NCBI GenBank assembly: GCA_017469605.1
Contig: JAFUGB010000349.1
Coordinates: forward strand, 1 to 5,525
Direction of reading: 5' to 3'
DNA: 5,525 nucleotides
From: Clostridia bacterium
GTDB taxonomy: Bacteria; Bacillota; Clostridia; Christensenellales; Aristaeellaceae
The notes below the pieces were generated by a model, which saw only the letters and a list, made by a program, of their open reading frames with translations, ran no database searches and was not told the origin of the DNA. Below are positions 5,265-5,525 of this stretch, piece after piece. Each line of letters starts with the position of its first letter. The stretch's first letter is position 1. The position numbers and the translations under genes were made by a program.

Positions 5265-5354
5265 TTGTTGCCAAATTGTTGTCACTCGGGTCGACGGCCA
5301 CCCGGAAACCCTTATTTTATGCGGGTTTCAGGATTTCAGCCGTTATTCCCACTC
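5265..5354. other. Attachment-site-like cluster, possibly from a lost second integrase
   Basis: TTGTTGCCA (5265-5273) and TTGTTGTCA (5276-5284) are direct repeats 11 bp apart, like arm sites next to many Firmicutes integrases. A hairpin gaaaccc/gggtttc follows (5305-5311 with 5323-5329), then ttattcccactc (5343-5354). On the minus strand the last reads GAGTGGGAATAA, which matches the Glu-Trp-Glu-stop end of guaA, a known insertion target for genomic islands. The bases beyond it do not encode GuaA. Confidence 0.3.
5301..5318 (+). repeat. Direct repeat copy 2 (18 bp, 1 mismatch)
   Basis: CCCGGAAACCCTTATTTT matches 4721-4738 except at one base. Here its GAAACCC pairs with GGGTTTC outside the repeat, a different fold from copy 1. 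The shared sequence is therefore not simply a shared terminator stem. Confidence 0.65.
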
Positions 5355-5525
5355 TCTCAGACTTAACACATTTTGTATAATTAATGTGTTTCTGATTCCA
5401 AGTGGTGACTCTGATTCTCTGTGGTATTCCTATTCTCCTGCCTATACAGCCTTTAGTTATCAAAATGTTATCACGATGATAACCGGGGTTGAATTGCCGT
5501 GGAGAATGAATGGTTTCCACATACG

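Larger units (their letters stand above)
4914..5525. other. Gene-free stretch to the right window edge
   Basis: No coding region in this ~610-bp stretch has a ribosome site together with family-like protein. One + frame is open from 5188 to the edge, with ATGs at 5254 and 5257 but no ribosome site. A 67-residue minus ORF (5317-5520) is not recognisable. What the stretch does hold are two 12-bp direct repeats, a 13-bp stem-loop and an attachment-like cluster near 5265-5354. Confidence 0.55.

Noticed and set aside
5343..5429. Possible 3' end of guaA on the minus strand (ends Glu-Trp-Glu-stop)
   Set aside because: Upstream codons do not match the GuaA C-terminus and hit a stop at 5430-5432, so only the 12-bp end is shared.
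5317..5520. Minus-strand 67-codon ORF
   Set aside because: No family, no clear ribosome site within the window, and it overlaps the attachment-like cluster.
5188..5525. Open + frame running off the right edge, with ATG at 5254/5257
   Set aside because: The last ~45 codons look somewhat protein-like, but there is no ribosome site, no recognised family, and it crosses the repeats and hairpin. It could be revisited with sequence beyond the window.
1..5525. CRISPR array, rRNA or known riboswitch
   Set aside because: No regularly spaced 20-40 bp repeats, no rRNA-like conserved blocks and no riboswitch core seen on either strand.

Overview
The window looks like a piece of a low-to-medium GC Firmicute (Clostridia-like, gut type) genome carrying mobile DNA. 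The evidence is the phage tail protein type, the AP2-like/tyrosine integrase, strong AGGAG-type ribosome sites and consensus sigma-A promoters. No gene here identifies a species.

Layout, left to right. (1) Positions 1-~2418 hold the interior of a phage tail tape measure gene on the + strand, open at the left window edge. (2) At about 2414-2421 the coding sequence changes abruptly. To the right, the minus strand encodes the N-terminal ~162 residues of a RepA-like AAA ATPase that is cut off just after its Walker A region. Both genes lose their 3' parts at the same point, head to head, so each reading frame continues for a short distance as antisense of the other. (3) Upstream of the RepA-like gene, in the same minus-strand operon, is a 78-residue excisionase-type helix-turn-helix protein containing a 39-bp tandem duplication. 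Its predicted transcript has a leader of about 145 nt with five consecutive short inverted repeats. (4) Divergently on the + strand is a complete 391-residue tyrosine integrase with its own consensus promoter and a possible small upstream ORF. (5) A pair of perfect 12-bp tandem repeats, a bidirectional terminator and a minus-strand tRNA-Pro(GGG) gene follow. The integrase reads toward the 3' end of the tRNA, the classic layout of an element inserted in a tRNA gene. (6) The last ~600 bp have no gene I can support, but contain several repeats and a stretch resembling another integrase attachment region.

Integrase, excisionase-like protein and RepA-like ATPase form the recombination/replication module of an integrative element (satellite, mobilizable element or prophage). 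The tape measure gene belongs to a tailed phage. Their junction is the main anomaly: either a real deletion/inversion that produced a decayed or hybrid element, or a chimeric assembly. The other notable signals are a 13-nt tRNA leader segment complementary to the tRNA's own D/anticodon arms, an 18-bp near-identical direct repeat on either side of the tRNA, and the hairpin-rich leader of the excisionase-RepA operon.
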